From assembly GCA_964596685.1 (NCBI GenBank), contig CAZQVA010000007.1, positions 1 through 64,000 of the forward strand: 64,000 nucleotides of DNA, in the 5' to 3' direction. The notes beneath the pieces were generated by a model. It searched no databases and was not told the origin of the DNA. It saw only the letters and a list, made by a program, of their open reading frames with translations. Position numbers and translations under genes: made by a program. Origin of the DNA: CAZQVA01 sp964596685. Its GTDB lineage: Bacteria > Chlamydiota > Chlamydiia > Chlamydiales > VFKH01. Shown piece by piece: positions 35,166-43,885 of this stretch. The stretch's first letter is position 1. The number at the start of each line of letters is the position of its first letter.

Positions 35166-35209
35166 AAAAAACACCTGCCTTTTGCATACTAGCTGCTAAA
35201 GACAGGTGC
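35166..35209 (-). terminator. terminator candidate downstream of the MOMP-like gene
   Basis: On the minus strand CACCTGTC pairs with GGCAGGTG around a 20-base loop, followed by TTTTTTATT. It lies about 100 bp past the stop of the MOMP-like gene. Confidence 0.6.
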
Positions 35210-35310
35210 CTGTCGCCATGATATTTATTTACTATAATGAACGCAGTTTCCTTTTCAGCTATATGGGCAATTTTTTCCCTAGCTAAAAAGCATCTGCTAA
35301 ACTAAAAAAA

Positions 35311-36153
35311 CTAGAAACGGAACTCCGCGCCAACTGCTGCAGCTTTTTCATCGCCGAAGCGAGCTTCTGCAGTCAGAGACATACGTCCAATATCTACTAA
35401 TGATACACCGATGACATAACCAAAGTTGCGTCTAGAACGTAGTGAATTGTAATCTGCTGAGACACTAGCATCATGAATACTTGTCAAATCGCCAAATATC
35501 GACGCCGTCAAAGAAGACCACTTGATCGCCACATAAGGGACCATAAAGCCAATTTTATGGGAGATGCCCAACGCTACCTGCCATTCTCTTGGCTGATAAC
35601 CATATCCTGCAGGCAGGAATATGTCGATTGCCTCATCAGAGCGCACTAAAGTTGCCTGATAGAGACTAGGTCTTCCAAAATTTGCATATTGCGCATCCAA
35701 CCCTAAATAGGTCGTTCCACAATTAGGTCCCCAACCACATTCAAAGAGCACGGCTTTAATACCAACACCCCACGAAGTCGTGGTTTGACTATTCGCTGTT
35801 AACTGTTGCGTGACATCTGTTGAACCAACAGTGCCTTCACCGTAGCTCGTGAAATTGTGATTAGAGGCACCGACAAATCCGTAGATATCGATGCGATCAA
35901 ACAAATTCAACGTCAACACACCAGCATTTGTCCACATCTGGAAAGGTCTAAAGGTGTTTCCGTTATTATCGCGTACATAACGATCGTACACGAAGTCGCC
36001 ACGGTAACCGACTTTCAACGCCCAGCATGAACAATCATCGGCAAAAAACACTCCGTCTGTTAAAAGGGCGGGTGCTGCAGGGTTCAGAACTGCCAAGCCA
36101 AACACTGTTGAGCTTGCGACAAGTCCTGTGATCAAAGATAAAAACTTTTTCAT
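35311..36153 (-). CDS. MOMP-like outer-membrane porin
   Basis: 280 residues. A signal peptide (MKKFLSLITGLVASSTVFG) leads into LNPAAPALLTDGVFFADDCS and ALKVGYRGDFVYDRYV, which closely follow the start of chlamydial major outer membrane protein (NPAEPSL..DG...YYGDFVFDRVL). The remainder is strand-rich with aromatic ends and finishes in Phe, as expected for a beta-barrel. Mature Cys residues occur in pairs near the N-terminus and mid-protein (DDCSC, ECGWGPNC). It is about 100 residues shorter than Chlamydia MOMP. GGAGGT stands three bases before ATG 36153. Confidence 0.85.
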   Translation of the reverse strand: MKKFLSLITGLVASSTVFGLAVLNPAAPALLTDGVFFADDCSCWALKVGYRGDFVYDRYVRDNNGNTFRPFQMWTNAGVLTLNLFDRIDIYGFVGASNHNFTSYGEGTVGSTDVTQQLTANSQTTTSWGVGIKAVLFECGWGPNCGTTYLGLDAQYANFGRPSLYQATLVRSDEAIDIFLPAGYGYQPREWQVALGISHKIGFMVPYVAIKWSSLTASIFGDLTSIHDASVSADYNSLRSRRNFGYVIGVSLVDIGRMSLTAEARFGDEKAAAVGAEFRF

Positions 36154-36506
36154 GTTACCTCCAAAAAGGGTATGTCACTAACCCCCCATTTACAGTTGGA
36201 TTAGAAACATCCTTTCCAGTATCCCGAAAACAGAATATTGGCGCAAACCATTTTCCCGTCTTCAGTCATACCGTGACTCCCTTTTAGGGTTGCTTTTTTT
36301 TTTGTTTTAAAAGCCATCCTAAATAGGTCATCTTGGTTTCTTTCACAATGAAGACTAGGTGTTCTTTTTGTCAAACAAAAATATATTATACTTATTTTTC
36401 AGAGGTGATATTTTCACGATCATGCAAGATAAATCTGCCTGAAAAGTTAATATAAAGGCTATATTGACGCACACAGCCTTTACAAGATTGATTGAAATAT
36501 TTTTTT
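36154..36506. promoter_or_regulatory. 353-bp non-coding region upstream of the MOMP-like gene
   Basis: No gene is seen. On the minus strand a TATAAT (36385-36390) lies in very AT-rich sequence and would give a leader of about 230 nt; no good -35 box accompanies it. An AAGGCT/AGCCTT hairpin at about 36452-36482 lies after the upstream gene and could end its transcription. A strong GGAGGT for the MOMP-like gene is at 36157-36162. Confidence 0.4.
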
Positions 36507-37361
36507 TTAATATCCGTACGCTAGCTTAAACTGTGCGTAATTTGTGCGATAGATTTGAAGCTGCCCATCTGGATCATACCCATCGTACCACTCGATCGAA
36601 ATGCGCGCTTTTCTGATATTGCAGGACATCTTACCGATTTCCATACCGATAGCATAACTTTGGTTCGTATACCATCCGTTCATCTCACGATTTTGCAAGA
36701 AGACAGCGATAAAAGGTTTCCAAATCAAATCACGGCAATAATCGCGCCACCAAGTTGGCTTATATTCAAATCCGTAGTTGATATAGAGGGGCCATTGACG
36801 AAAGCTTGTGTCTGAAATAAGGAAATCTCCAATAGCTGCGTAAATCTTTAGATCGCATGTCCACTGATACACTGCATAGACGTCGACCGCTTCAATGGAT
36901 GGGTTCGTACGTACGACATCGGGATGGTCTAGTAAATATTCATCACCCAAGTGACTAGAGATATGGTAAAGACGTGCGCGGAATGTCCACTGCTTATTCC
37001 TATAGGTCAGCGGCACACCTACGTAATAGTCGGCATTAACCAAGTCGTGTGAGAAAGTATCTAGATTAAATAATCCATAAACGTCACCCTCAATACCTAT
37101 CTGCAAGGCATCTCTACAATTCCATACATTTGTCCACTGATAGATAGGAAAATCATCTCCAAATGAAACAGCTGCCAAAGTTTGGCCAATAATATCGCTT
37201 CCTGAGCGGTAGGCAGCATAAAAACACACCTGCCTAGGGTCAGCTAAAAGAGGCTGCCAGAGGGGAAACTGGGGCAACCATCCCGTACAACAATTCGCTT
37301 GTAGTGCAATCGGTGAAACGGCACATAAAAGGCCGAAGAATAGGGAGCAGCATTTTCTCAT
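36507..37361 (-). CDS. DUF1207-type predicted outer-membrane protein
   Basis: 284 residues with a signal peptide (MRKCCSLFFGLLCAVSPIALQA) followed by CCTGWLPQFPLWQPLLADPRQ, the typical opening of DUF1207 proteins. The rest is aromatic-rich amphipathic strands (FAVFLQ-like strands ending in FKLAYGY), consistent with a beta-barrel. Function is unknown; the family is common in environmental chlamydiae and Planctomycetes. It lies upstream of the MOMP-like gene in the same direction. Confidence 0.75.
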   Translation of the reverse strand: MRKCCSLFFGLLCAVSPIALQANCCTGWLPQFPLWQPLLADPRQVCFYAAYRSGSDIIGQTLAAVSFGDDFPIYQWTNVWNCRDALQIGIEGDVYGLFNLDTFSHDLVNADYYVGVPLTYRNKQWTFRARLYHISSHLGDEYLLDHPDVVRTNPSIEAVDVYAVYQWTCDLKIYAAIGDFLISDTSFRQWPLYINYGFEYKPTWWRDYCRDLIWKPFIAVFLQNREMNGWYTNQSYAIGMEIGKMSCNIRKARISIEWYDGYDPDGQLQIYRTNYAQFKLAYGY

Positions 37362-37462
37362 ATAATTTATACTTCCTTGCGTGCAGTGAAGGAAGCTGTA
37401 TACAATATTTAGATTTTTGCTGCAAAAGTATTTTTAAATAGAAAAAGGGCCTTGGCAAGTTA

Positions 37463-37624
37463 TACCCATTCCATCTGAAGAATTGGATTTTAGGCCGAAG
37501 AAAAAGCTCTCGCGATCGAGGCAGAAAAAAAAGGCCTCATATTACTAATATGGGGGCTTTTTTTCTGCCTCGAGCTCGGAGGATTTTCTCGGCCTAAAAT
37601 CCAATTCTCTAGGTGGAATGGGTA
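37463..37624. mobile_element. MITE-like element A, copy 3
   Basis: A 162-bp palindromic element with TA at both sides (37461-37462 and 37625-37626), end TACCCATTCCATCTGAAGAA, and core AAAAAAGGCC/GGGCTTTTTT. It is inserted 20 bp past the end of the peroxiredoxin gene and 100 bp upstream of the DUF1207 gene. Confidence 0.88.
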
Positions 37625-37644
37625 TAGGCCCTCTTGAAATCACT

Positions 37645-38226
37645 CTACTGGAAATATTCTCTTACGCCAGCGGTTGTAGGCTTCATTCGTTTCTCGCCAG
37701 CTTTCCAGTTTGCGGGGCATACTTCCCCGTATTTTTCAAAATCGGAAAGAGCATCTAGAATACGTAAAGCCTCATCAACCGATCTTCCCAGCGGTAGATC
37801 ATTGACTAACTGGTGACGCACTATGCGGTTGCGATCAATGAGAAACAACCCTCTTAAGGCTACACCAGAATCTTCCAATAATACGCCATAAGATCTAGCG
37901 ATCTCTTTATTGAGATCCGCCAGCAACGGATACTGGACCCCTTGAATTCCGCCCTTCTCTTTAGGAGTTGCCAACCATGCAAGATGCGTATATGGGCTAT
38001 CTACAGAACATCCAATCACTTGGGTTCCTCGCTCTTCAAAAGCATGTAAACGCTCTTGAAAGGCATGCAATTCTGTCGGACAGACAAACGTAAAATCTAA
38101 AGGATAAAAAAAGAGAAGAATGTTTTTATTTTCACAGTGATTCAGATCGAAGTTATCGATCACTTGCTCACCATGAACGGCCTGACAAGAAAAAGCGGGC
38201 GCCTTCCTTCCAACTAAAACAGCCAT
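37645..38226 (-). CDS. 2-Cys peroxiredoxin (AhpC/TSA family)
   Basis: 193 residues. The peroxidatic Cys lies in FYPLDFTFVCPTELHAF and the resolving Cys in YGEVCPANWKAGEKRMKP. It reduces peroxides in the cytoplasm with a thiol donor. ATG 38226 has AAGGTGGTG upstream; the longer frame from TTG 38241 overlaps that site and is rejected. It stands 27 bp after tRNA-Arg in the same direction, so it could share the tRNA transcript. Confidence 0.95.
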   Translation of the reverse strand: MAVLVGRKAPAFSCQAVHGEQVIDNFDLNHCENKNILLFFYPLDFTFVCPTELHAFQERLHAFEERGTQVIGCSVDSPYTHLAWLATPKEKGGIQGVQYPLLADLNKEIARSYGVLLEDSGVALRGLFLIDRNRIVRHQLVNDLPLGRSVDEALRILDALSDFEKYGEVCPANWKAGEKRMKPTTAGVREYFQ

Positions 38227-38252
38227 GGACACCACCTTCAAAAAAAAAGAAA

Positions 38253-38326
38253 TGCACCGGAGAGGATTCGAACCACTAACCGCCCGGTTCGTAGCCGGGT
38301 ACTCTATCCAATTGAGCTACCAGTGC
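38253..38326 (-). tRNA. tRNA-Arg (anticodon ACG)
   Basis: On the minus strand a 74-nt cloverleaf has acceptor GCACTGG/CCGGTGC with one T-G pair, D-arm TAGCTCAATTGGATAGA, anticodon stem CCCGG/CCGGG with loop CTACGAA (anticodon ACG, read after A-to-I editing), and T-arm GTTCGAATC. Discriminator A is followed by TTT, so CCA is not encoded. Confidence 0.95.
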
Positions 38327-38369
38327 ATCGGGCCACTATTATAGCCAGCTGCCCTTTTTTTGCAAACAC

Positions 38370-38408
38370 AAAAAAAAACATAAGTTCGACTTTAAAGTCG
38401 AACTTATG
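38370..38408 (-). terminator. strong terminator of glyS
   Basis: A perfect 30-bp palindrome at 38379-38408 (CATAAGTTCGACTTT and its complement) begins two bases after the glyS stop and is followed on the minus strand by nine T. The TTCGACTTTAAA word recurs near 30027, 29852 and 42072, so the hairpin may derive from a repeat. Confidence 0.85.
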
Positions 38409-38410
38409 TT

Positions 38411-39802
38411 TTATACAAAATCCTTGTGGATCATTTGCATAATGGCACCCTTCAAGTCACTAAGCGCTACGCGGTGTTGCTTCATTGTATCTCTATGGCG
38501 CAGCGTGACTGTACCTTGTTCTAAAGTATCGTAATCCACTGTTAAACAAATCGGTGTGCCAATTTCGTCGTGGCGACGGTAGCGCTTACCAATTGCTCCT
38601 GCAACATCAAAATCTACCACCCAATCTTGTTGCAATTCTTCAAAAATGGTGTTTGCCTGGGCTACTAACTCCTCTTTCTTCATCAAAGGGAATACCGCAA
38701 TTGTGTAAGGAGCAACGCGAGGATGCAAATGCAATACTGTACGCGTGTCACCACCCTCCAGCATCTCTTCTTCATAGGCATCACACAGAAGCGCTAAAAT
38801 TGTACGATCAAGACCAAAAGTAGGCTCGATCACATGAGGAACAAATCTCTCTCCTGTTTTAGGATCAAGGTACTCTAATCTCTCACCCGAATGCTCTGCG
38901 TGACGTTTCAGATCAAAATCTGTGCGATATGCCAAGCCATATAATTCACTACAACCAAAAGGGAATTCGTAGTGTATATCCACGGTACGCTTAGAATAAT
39001 GTGAAAGTTTCTCTTTAGGGTGTTCGTGTAGTTTGAGATGATTGGAGTCAAGACCAATGAACTGGCACCATTCCTGCATAGATTTTAGCCATTGTTCAAA
39101 TAGCAGTTCCCACTGACTTTCATGAATAAAGTACTCAATTTCCATTTGTTCAAATTCAATTTGACGAAAGAGGAAATTGCCTGGTGTGATTTCATTGCGG
39201 AAAGCTTTACCAATTTGTGCAACACCAAAAGGCACGTGTACGCGCATCGTATCAACGATGTTTTTAAAATCTAAAAAGATGGCTTGTGCTGTTTCTGGAC
39301 GCAGATAGATCAGATCTTGTGCTCCCGCTTCAGCAACCTTGCTCAATTGTGTAGCAAACATCAAGTTGAAGTGCCGCGCAGCCGTCCAATCGAATCCTTT
39401 GCATTTCGGGCAACGAATCTGTTTTTCTAAGATAAGCGCTGTCATCTCCTCACAAGACTTACCTTCTACATCCACTCCAATCGCCTCTTCAATGAGATGG
39501 TCGACGCGCAAACGCGCTTTACAAGCCTTACAATCAATTAGTGCATCACTAAAGCCATCGACATGACCAGAAGCCTTCCATGTTTTTGGATGTAAAAAAA
39601 TAGGGCCATCGAGAGCAAGCATATCTTTGCGTTGATGAATAAAACGCTTCCACCACAATTCTTTGACGCGACGTTTCATCTCTGCGCCCAATGGACCATA
39701 GCTATAGGTGTTTGCAAAACCACCATAAATTTCAGAACCAGGGAAAATGAACCCACGACGCTTACAAAGCGCGACGACCGATTTTAGATCTGCTGCACTC
39801 AT
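38411..39802 (-). CDS. glyS: glycyl-tRNA synthetase, dimeric (alpha2) type
   Basis: 463 residues of the class II GRS1 type: RRGFIFPGSEIYGGFANTYS, GPLGAEMKRRVKELWW, a zinc-ribbon-like insertion (DCKACKARL, IRCPKCKG), YLRPETAQAIFLDFKN, GKAFRNEITPGNFLFRQIEF, VIEPTFGLDRTILALL and an anticodon-binding domain from about 360. It charges tRNA-Gly. ATG 39802 is preceded by GGAGAT; the frame is open to 39859 but lacks a ribosome binding site there. Chlamydia species, as I recall, use the unrelated alpha/beta-type enzyme fused in one chain, so the type is notable. Confidence 0.95.
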   Translation of the reverse strand: MSAADLKSVVALCKRRGFIFPGSEIYGGFANTYSYGPLGAEMKRRVKELWWKRFIHQRKDMLALDGPIFLHPKTWKASGHVDGFSDALIDCKACKARLRVDHLIEEAIGVDVEGKSCEEMTALILEKQIRCPKCKGFDWTAARHFNLMFATQLSKVAEAGAQDLIYLRPETAQAIFLDFKNIVDTMRVHVPFGVAQIGKAFRNEITPGNFLFRQIEFEQMEIEYFIHESQWELLFEQWLKSMQEWCQFIGLDSNHLKLHEHPKEKLSHYSKRTVDIHYEFPFGCSELYGLAYRTDFDLKRHAEHSGERLEYLDPKTGERFVPHVIEPTFGLDRTILALLCDAYEEEMLEGGDTRTVLHLHPRVAPYTIAVFPLMKKEELVAQANTIFEELQQDWVVDFDVAGAIGKRYRRHDEIGTPICLTVDYDTLEQGTVTLRHRDTMKQHRVALSDLKGAIMQMIHKDFV

Positions 39803-39903
39803 GATATCTCCATCCAATTTAAGGAGCGCAATAATACGAAAAAATTCGATAAAACGCAAATTTTGCTTGAAGATGGTAGATTAAAAAATTAATCTAAAAG
39901 TAT

Positions 39904-40500
39904 ATGAAGACTTTTTTACTTTGCCTCCTTGCTCCATTATTCTGTTTATCTGCACTACAAGCAGAAGAGCCCTCTTTGCGGTTGAGGGAACTGCCCGAAT
40001 TTATTAAAGACCAACATACCAATGAATGGTTAGCCCCTCCTCTCGGCAAAAACCTCTCCCCTGCCCTTGCATGGACCCATCCTCCTCTCAACACAAAAAG
40101 CTTTACGCTGATCATGGAAAGTTCCGATGGCACAACATGCTACTGGGCCCTCGCTCGCCTTCCTTGTGGCATTAATGAATTGAAAGAGGGTATTTCAAAA
40201 AGTAATTTTTTGATCAACGGAGGGATGCAAGGTGCTAATAGCACAGGGTCTATCGGATATCAAGGTCCAAAAGCCGCTGAAGATAAGGTACAGCACATTA
40301 ATCTGACGCTTTATGCATTAGATATCTTCCCCACTTTACACATTGGTTTTTCATGTAAAGAAATCAAAGAAATTATGGAAGGACATATCTTAGCTAGTGC
40401 AACACTTGAATTTATTGTAGATGGCTCTGGACGTATGAATCTTGAACCACTCCCCTTTCAGGAGGTTTATGATGAAGTTTCTTCAACTGAACATTTATAA
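39904..40500 (+). CDS. YbhB/YbcL-type (PEBP, Raf kinase inhibitor-like) protein, exported
   Basis: 198 residues with a signal peptide (MKTFLLCLLAPLFCLSALQA) and the phosphatidylethanolamine-binding-protein fold: KNLSPALAWTHPPLNTKSFT, LIMESSDGTTCYWALARLPC, GSIGYQGPKAAEDKVQHINL and TLYALD. The family's ligand-site His residues are replaced or shifted at the Asp-Pro/His segment. Function in bacteria is unclear. The last 29 bases overlap the following gene's start. Confidence 0.85.
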   Translation: MKTFLLCLLAPLFCLSALQAEEPSLRLRELPEFIKDQHTNEWLAPPLGKNLSPALAWTHPPLNTKSFTLIMESSDGTTCYWALARLPCGINELKEGISKSNFLINGGMQGANSTGSIGYQGPKAAEDKVQHINLTLYALDIFPTLHIGFSCKEIKEIMEGHILASATLEFIVDGSGRMNLEPLPFQEVYDEVSSTEHL

Positions 40501-41388
40501 GGGCCGCTGCCTCAAAGAGCTGATTGCCTACATCAATAAAGAACAATTTGATTTACTTCACTTGCAAGAAGTGACAAGCGGTGTGTTAAGCTTTGCAGAT
40601 GACACTTTCGAGACATTAAAGCGCGCCACTGGGCTTCATGGGACTTTGGTCATGGATTCAAAAGTCGATCAACAAGCAAATAGTTATACCCATCCCACCT
40701 GAAGAATTGGATTTTAGGCCGAAGAAAAAGCTTCCGCGATCGCGCCAGAAAAAAAGTCTCCATATTACTAATATGAGGACTTTTTTTCTGACTCGAGCCC
40801 GGGGCTTTCTCTTTAGTCTAAAATCCAATTCTTCAGGTGGGATGGGTATACATAGGAAATGCCACTTTATACCGCCCCCAATGGGTCTACTTAGACCATC
40901 ATTTCATGCGTTTTCAGCCAGCAGAAATCATTTCCTATCCGGACACCAAAGATCCTAGTTTACACACTAGATCTGCCATTTTCATTAAATTTAAAACACC
41001 CAAAGAGGTATTTTGGAGCATTAACACCCATCTTGCCTGGGGGCCCACTCCACTTGATGAACCTTATAAAGTTAAAGAAGCTACCCTTCTTTCTGAAAAA
41101 ATCATCACTTTAGACGCCCCTTTTATCCTTTCTGGTGATTTCAATGTCACCAGAGAAACACAAACGGCTCATTTACTTGAGCAACATGGCTTTAGCCTAA
41201 CGCGGCAGCACCAAATACCCAACACTCTCAACCCAACTATTCACCGCAGCAAGCATCTTTTTCCAAAGGGTCTAGCTGTCGACTACTTAATTGTTCATCC
41301 TTCATTACACTGCGGAGGGTTTACCTGTGTCACCGAGCCTTCTCTCTCCGACCATTTCGCACTACGCGCCAATTTTAACGATTTATAA
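40472..41388 (+). pseudogene. endonuclease/exonuclease/phosphatase-family gene split by element A
   Basis: AGGAGG at 40460-40465 precedes ATG 40472 (or 40469). The first part (KFLQLNIYKGRCLKELIAYI, LLHLQEVTSG) runs to Ser at 40682-40684; a 162-bp element A then brings a stop. The second part from 40849 continues YIGNATLYRPQW, SINTHLAWGP, LSGDFNVTRET and EPSLSDHFALRANF. Removing the element and one TA rejoins ANS-YIGN in frame and gives a 250-residue protein with all family motifs (Asn, Glu, Asp-x-Asn, Ser-Asp-His). The disruption therefore looks recent. The likely activity was a metal-dependent phosphodiesterase. Confidence 0.9.
40687..40848. mobile_element. MITE-like element A, copy 4, inside a coding gene
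   Basis: The 162-bp element is flanked by TA at 40685-40686 and 40849-40850. Its ends are TACCCATCCCACCTGAAGAA and complement; the core is AAAAAAAGTC/GACTTTTTTT around CATATTACTAATATG. The arms match better here than in copies 1 and 2. It encodes nothing. Confidence 0.92.
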
Positions 41389-41941
41389 AATCCCATAGTG
41401 TCTGCACGCTCTTTTCAACACGACGGATCATTTTTGGATCCTTGAGATGTCCCTGCTCATCAAAGGCCTCATACGCATTTGCTAGTGTCACGAGAGAGGG
41501 AAGAACTAAAATGCCATTGATTTGTAAAATATCGCGCAGATGATGCAGACCACGCACGCCCCCAAAAGGCGATGGAGAAGCGCTCATAAGAGAGGCTGTC
41601 TTGTTGCGGAAAGCGGCTACCTCCGTTTCACCTTGAACCGGACGAGAAACCCAATCGAGCAAATTTTTGAATGGACCTGCAACGGAGCTATTATACTCAG
41701 GTACGGCAAATAAAAAGGCGTCATGTTCGCTGAAAATGGTTTTTAATTTTATCACATTTTCTGGCAACCCCACTGCCTCAATGTCACCATTATAAACTGG
41801 AACTTGCAAATCTTCCATAGCCACATGCGTTATGGGCAATCCTTTAATCTTTGCATACTCAAGCGCGTTATTAAGTAATTTTTTGTTTACCGAATCACGC
41901 CGCATGCTGCCAGCAATTGCCAATATTTTTTTACCACTCAT
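41375..41941 (-). CDS. NADPH-dependent FMN reductase family protein
   Basis: 188 residues with a flavodoxin-like fold: ILAIAGSMRRDSVNKKLLNN (phosphate-binding loop), AFLFAVPEYNSSVAGPFKNL (family hallmark PEYN) and LMSASPSPFGGVRGLHHLRD. It is an NAD(P)H:FMN or quinone reductase of the YieF/SsuE group; the substrate is unknown. The 3' end overlaps the convergent nuclease pseudogene by 14 bp. AGGAGGT-like sequence precedes ATG 41941. Confidence 0.9.
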   Translation of the reverse strand: MSGKKILAIAGSMRRDSVNKKLLNNALEYAKIKGLPITHVAMEDLQVPVYNGDIEAVGLPENVIKLKTIFSEHDAFLFAVPEYNSSVAGPFKNLLDWVSRPVQGETEVAAFRNKTASLMSASPSPFGGVRGLHHLRDILQINGILVLPSLVTLANAYEAFDEQGHLKDPKMIRRVEKSVQTLWDFINR

Positions 41942-42063
41942 AATTACCTCCTTAATCGATTGTGGTGGAATTTTATCCCAGATTGAGCCGTTTTAAGTTC
42001 TATAGTCTCTTAAGCCATGCTTAAAATGTGATCTGTGAAAGATAGTCATGGTGCACACACCAA

Positions 42064-42095
42064 AGGTTGATTTAAAGTCGAACTCACCTCAACCC
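42064..42095 (-). terminator. hairpin at the end of recJ
   Basis: On the minus strand GGTTGA (including the recJ stop TGA) pairs with TCAACC around TTCGACTTTAAA, followed by TTTGG. It resembles the terminator after glyS in its loop word. The T run is short. Positions 41942-42063 otherwise show nothing I can support. Confidence 0.4.
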
Positions 42096-43879
42096 TTTCT
42101 TTCGTCCGATCGAGCGGCAGCACGCACAGCTGCAGGCTCATTCAACAGGCGAAAATCTCTTAACACTAACTGAATGCTCAATTTATTTTGAAACTTATTA
42201 ATCACCGGGGTAAAGAGAATGCGTAGCCAAAGGTTGCGTTTCTTCAACTCCTCGACGCGATCTGCCATCCCAAAAGCAATTCCCTCCAATAAGCGATCGT
42301 TTTGTTCTAGATATAGCTTTAAATGCGATTTACCCACCTGCCTAGCAGGCCATACTTGACGCGCATCACAATAAAAAATGGGTGGTGCGTTATCGTTTCC
42401 ATACGGCTCCAAGAGGGCCAGGGATTCCATGAAATCGAATGTTAATTCGCAAAAATCCACTTTCGCATCAATGTTGATCTTAGTTGTTAAATCTTCATCT
42501 TTTAATGAACGATTGGCGATTTCTAGAAAGCGCTGTTTAAATTCACTAATACGCGAGTTATGAATCGTTAAGCCAGCAGCAAAATCATGCCCGCCAAAAT
42601 TAATTAACAACTGAGCGTGTTCTTTGAGGGCAGGCAAAAGAGGGAATTCGCGTATTGTACGCGCAGACCCCTTACCAAGCTGCTTATCTACTGCAATCAT
42701 AATAGTTGGTCGATTGTACTGCTTTGCAATGCGCGCAGTAACAATTGGAATCACCCCTGAATGCCATTGATCGGAATGGATAATGATTGCTTTTTCCTTC
42801 AGGATCTCAGGATGATCGCGGATATAATCCTCAACACTCTCTGAAACCTGCTGTTCTATTTTTTGTCTCGCCGTGTTATAAAGATCCAACTCTTTTGCCA
42901 GTTGCTGAGCCTCATTTGAATCGCGAATAAGAAGCAATTCCACCCCTTTGCGAGGCTCCGCTACTCGTCCTAGGCTGTTAAGCCGAGGAGCGATTTTGGA
43001 AGCAATATCTCCTGCGCTCAACTCACTAAGCTCGAGGCCACACACTGACACAAGTCGAATTAACCCTACACGCGGCGTACGTCGCAATTGACGCAGCCCA
43101 TACCGCACCAAAATACGATTCTCACTTTGCAGTGCGCCCATATCCGCAATTGTACCTAAAGCAACTAAGTCCAAATACCCCTGTAAATCAATCTTATAGT
43201 GATCGGGATCGACAGCAGAGAGGTGGTTGGTAATTGCATGCACTAGCTTAAAAGCGACTCCTACCCCTGTCAACTCGCGATTAGGATAGGGACTTCCTAC
43301 AAGCTTCGGATTGAGTGTCGCAATACAGTGAGGAATAGCATTCGTAGGCTCATGATGATCCGTCACTATAACATCGACATGATTAGCAACAATTTCCTCA
43401 ATTTCTTTTGCTGCAGTAATTCCACAATCAACAGTGATCATGAGACGGCATTGGTTGTGAATCGCATATTGCAAGGCATCTAATAAGACACTTTGCTTCA
43501 ATGATGTTCGATTCGGTACATAGAAATGCACAGTAGCTCCTAACTGACGCAAAAAATCAGTTAATAATGCTGTGCCAGTCATGCCATCGACATCATTATC
43601 TCCATACACTAAAATCGCTTCTTGCCGTTGGAGTGCTTCTTCAATACGACAAACTGCACGATCCATCTCCGCAAATAATTGCGGGTCAAAAAGATCGGGC
43701 AAAGTTGCATATAGGAAATCATGGATCTCTTGATGATCCACAATTCCTCTAGAGATGAAAAATTGTCCTAAAATGGGCGATAAATGAAAATCGCCCATAA
43801 TCTGCGACTGAAGCGCCGGGTTTTCTACGGGGTAAATCCACCGCGCCGAATCGGTTCTCGGCTTGTCTACACGCTTCAT
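42089..43879 (-). CDS. recJ: single-stranded-DNA-specific exonuclease RecJ
   Basis: 596 residues. The DHH phosphoesterase motifs are AILVYGDNDVDGMTGTALL (the usual YGDYDxDG with Asn for Tyr), LMITVDCGITAAKEI, VIVTDHHEP and TGVGVAFKL; the DHHA1 domain has FGGHDFAAGLTI, and an OB-like C-terminal domain follows. It degrades 5' ends of single strands in repair and recombination. It begins six bases after the secDF stop, the same gene pair as in Chlamydia (secDF then recJ). Confidence 0.95.
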   Translation of the reverse strand: MKRVDKPRTDSARWIYPVENPALQSQIMGDFHLSPILGQFFISRGIVDHQEIHDFLYATLPDLFDPQLFAEMDRAVCRIEEALQRQEAILVYGDNDVDGMTGTALLTDFLRQLGATVHFYVPNRTSLKQSVLLDALQYAIHNQCRLMITVDCGITAAKEIEEIVANHVDVIVTDHHEPTNAIPHCIATLNPKLVGSPYPNRELTGVGVAFKLVHAITNHLSAVDPDHYKIDLQGYLDLVALGTIADMGALQSENRILVRYGLRQLRRTPRVGLIRLVSVCGLELSELSAGDIASKIAPRLNSLGRVAEPRKGVELLLIRDSNEAQQLAKELDLYNTARQKIEQQVSESVEDYIRDHPEILKEKAIIIHSDQWHSGVIPIVTARIAKQYNRPTIMIAVDKQLGKGSARTIREFPLLPALKEHAQLLINFGGHDFAAGLTIHNSRISEFKQRFLEIANRSLKDEDLTTKINIDAKVDFCELTFDFMESLALLEPYGNDNAPPIFYCDARQVWPARQVGKSHLKLYLEQNDRLLEGIAFGMADRVEELKKRNLWLRILFTPVINKFQNKLSIQLVLRDFRLLNEPAAVRAAARSDERKG

Positions 43880-43885
43880 GCTTCA

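Noticed and set aside
37262..37282. Possible duplicate of the tRNA-Met 3' end (ACTGGGGCAACC) as an attachment site
   Set aside because: Only about 10 bases match, and they lie inside the DUF1207 coding sequence; coincidence is sufficient.
40902..41388. Second half of the split nuclease as a separate functional gene
   Set aside because: It lacks the N-terminal metal-site residues and has no start signal; it is the distal part of the interrupted gene.
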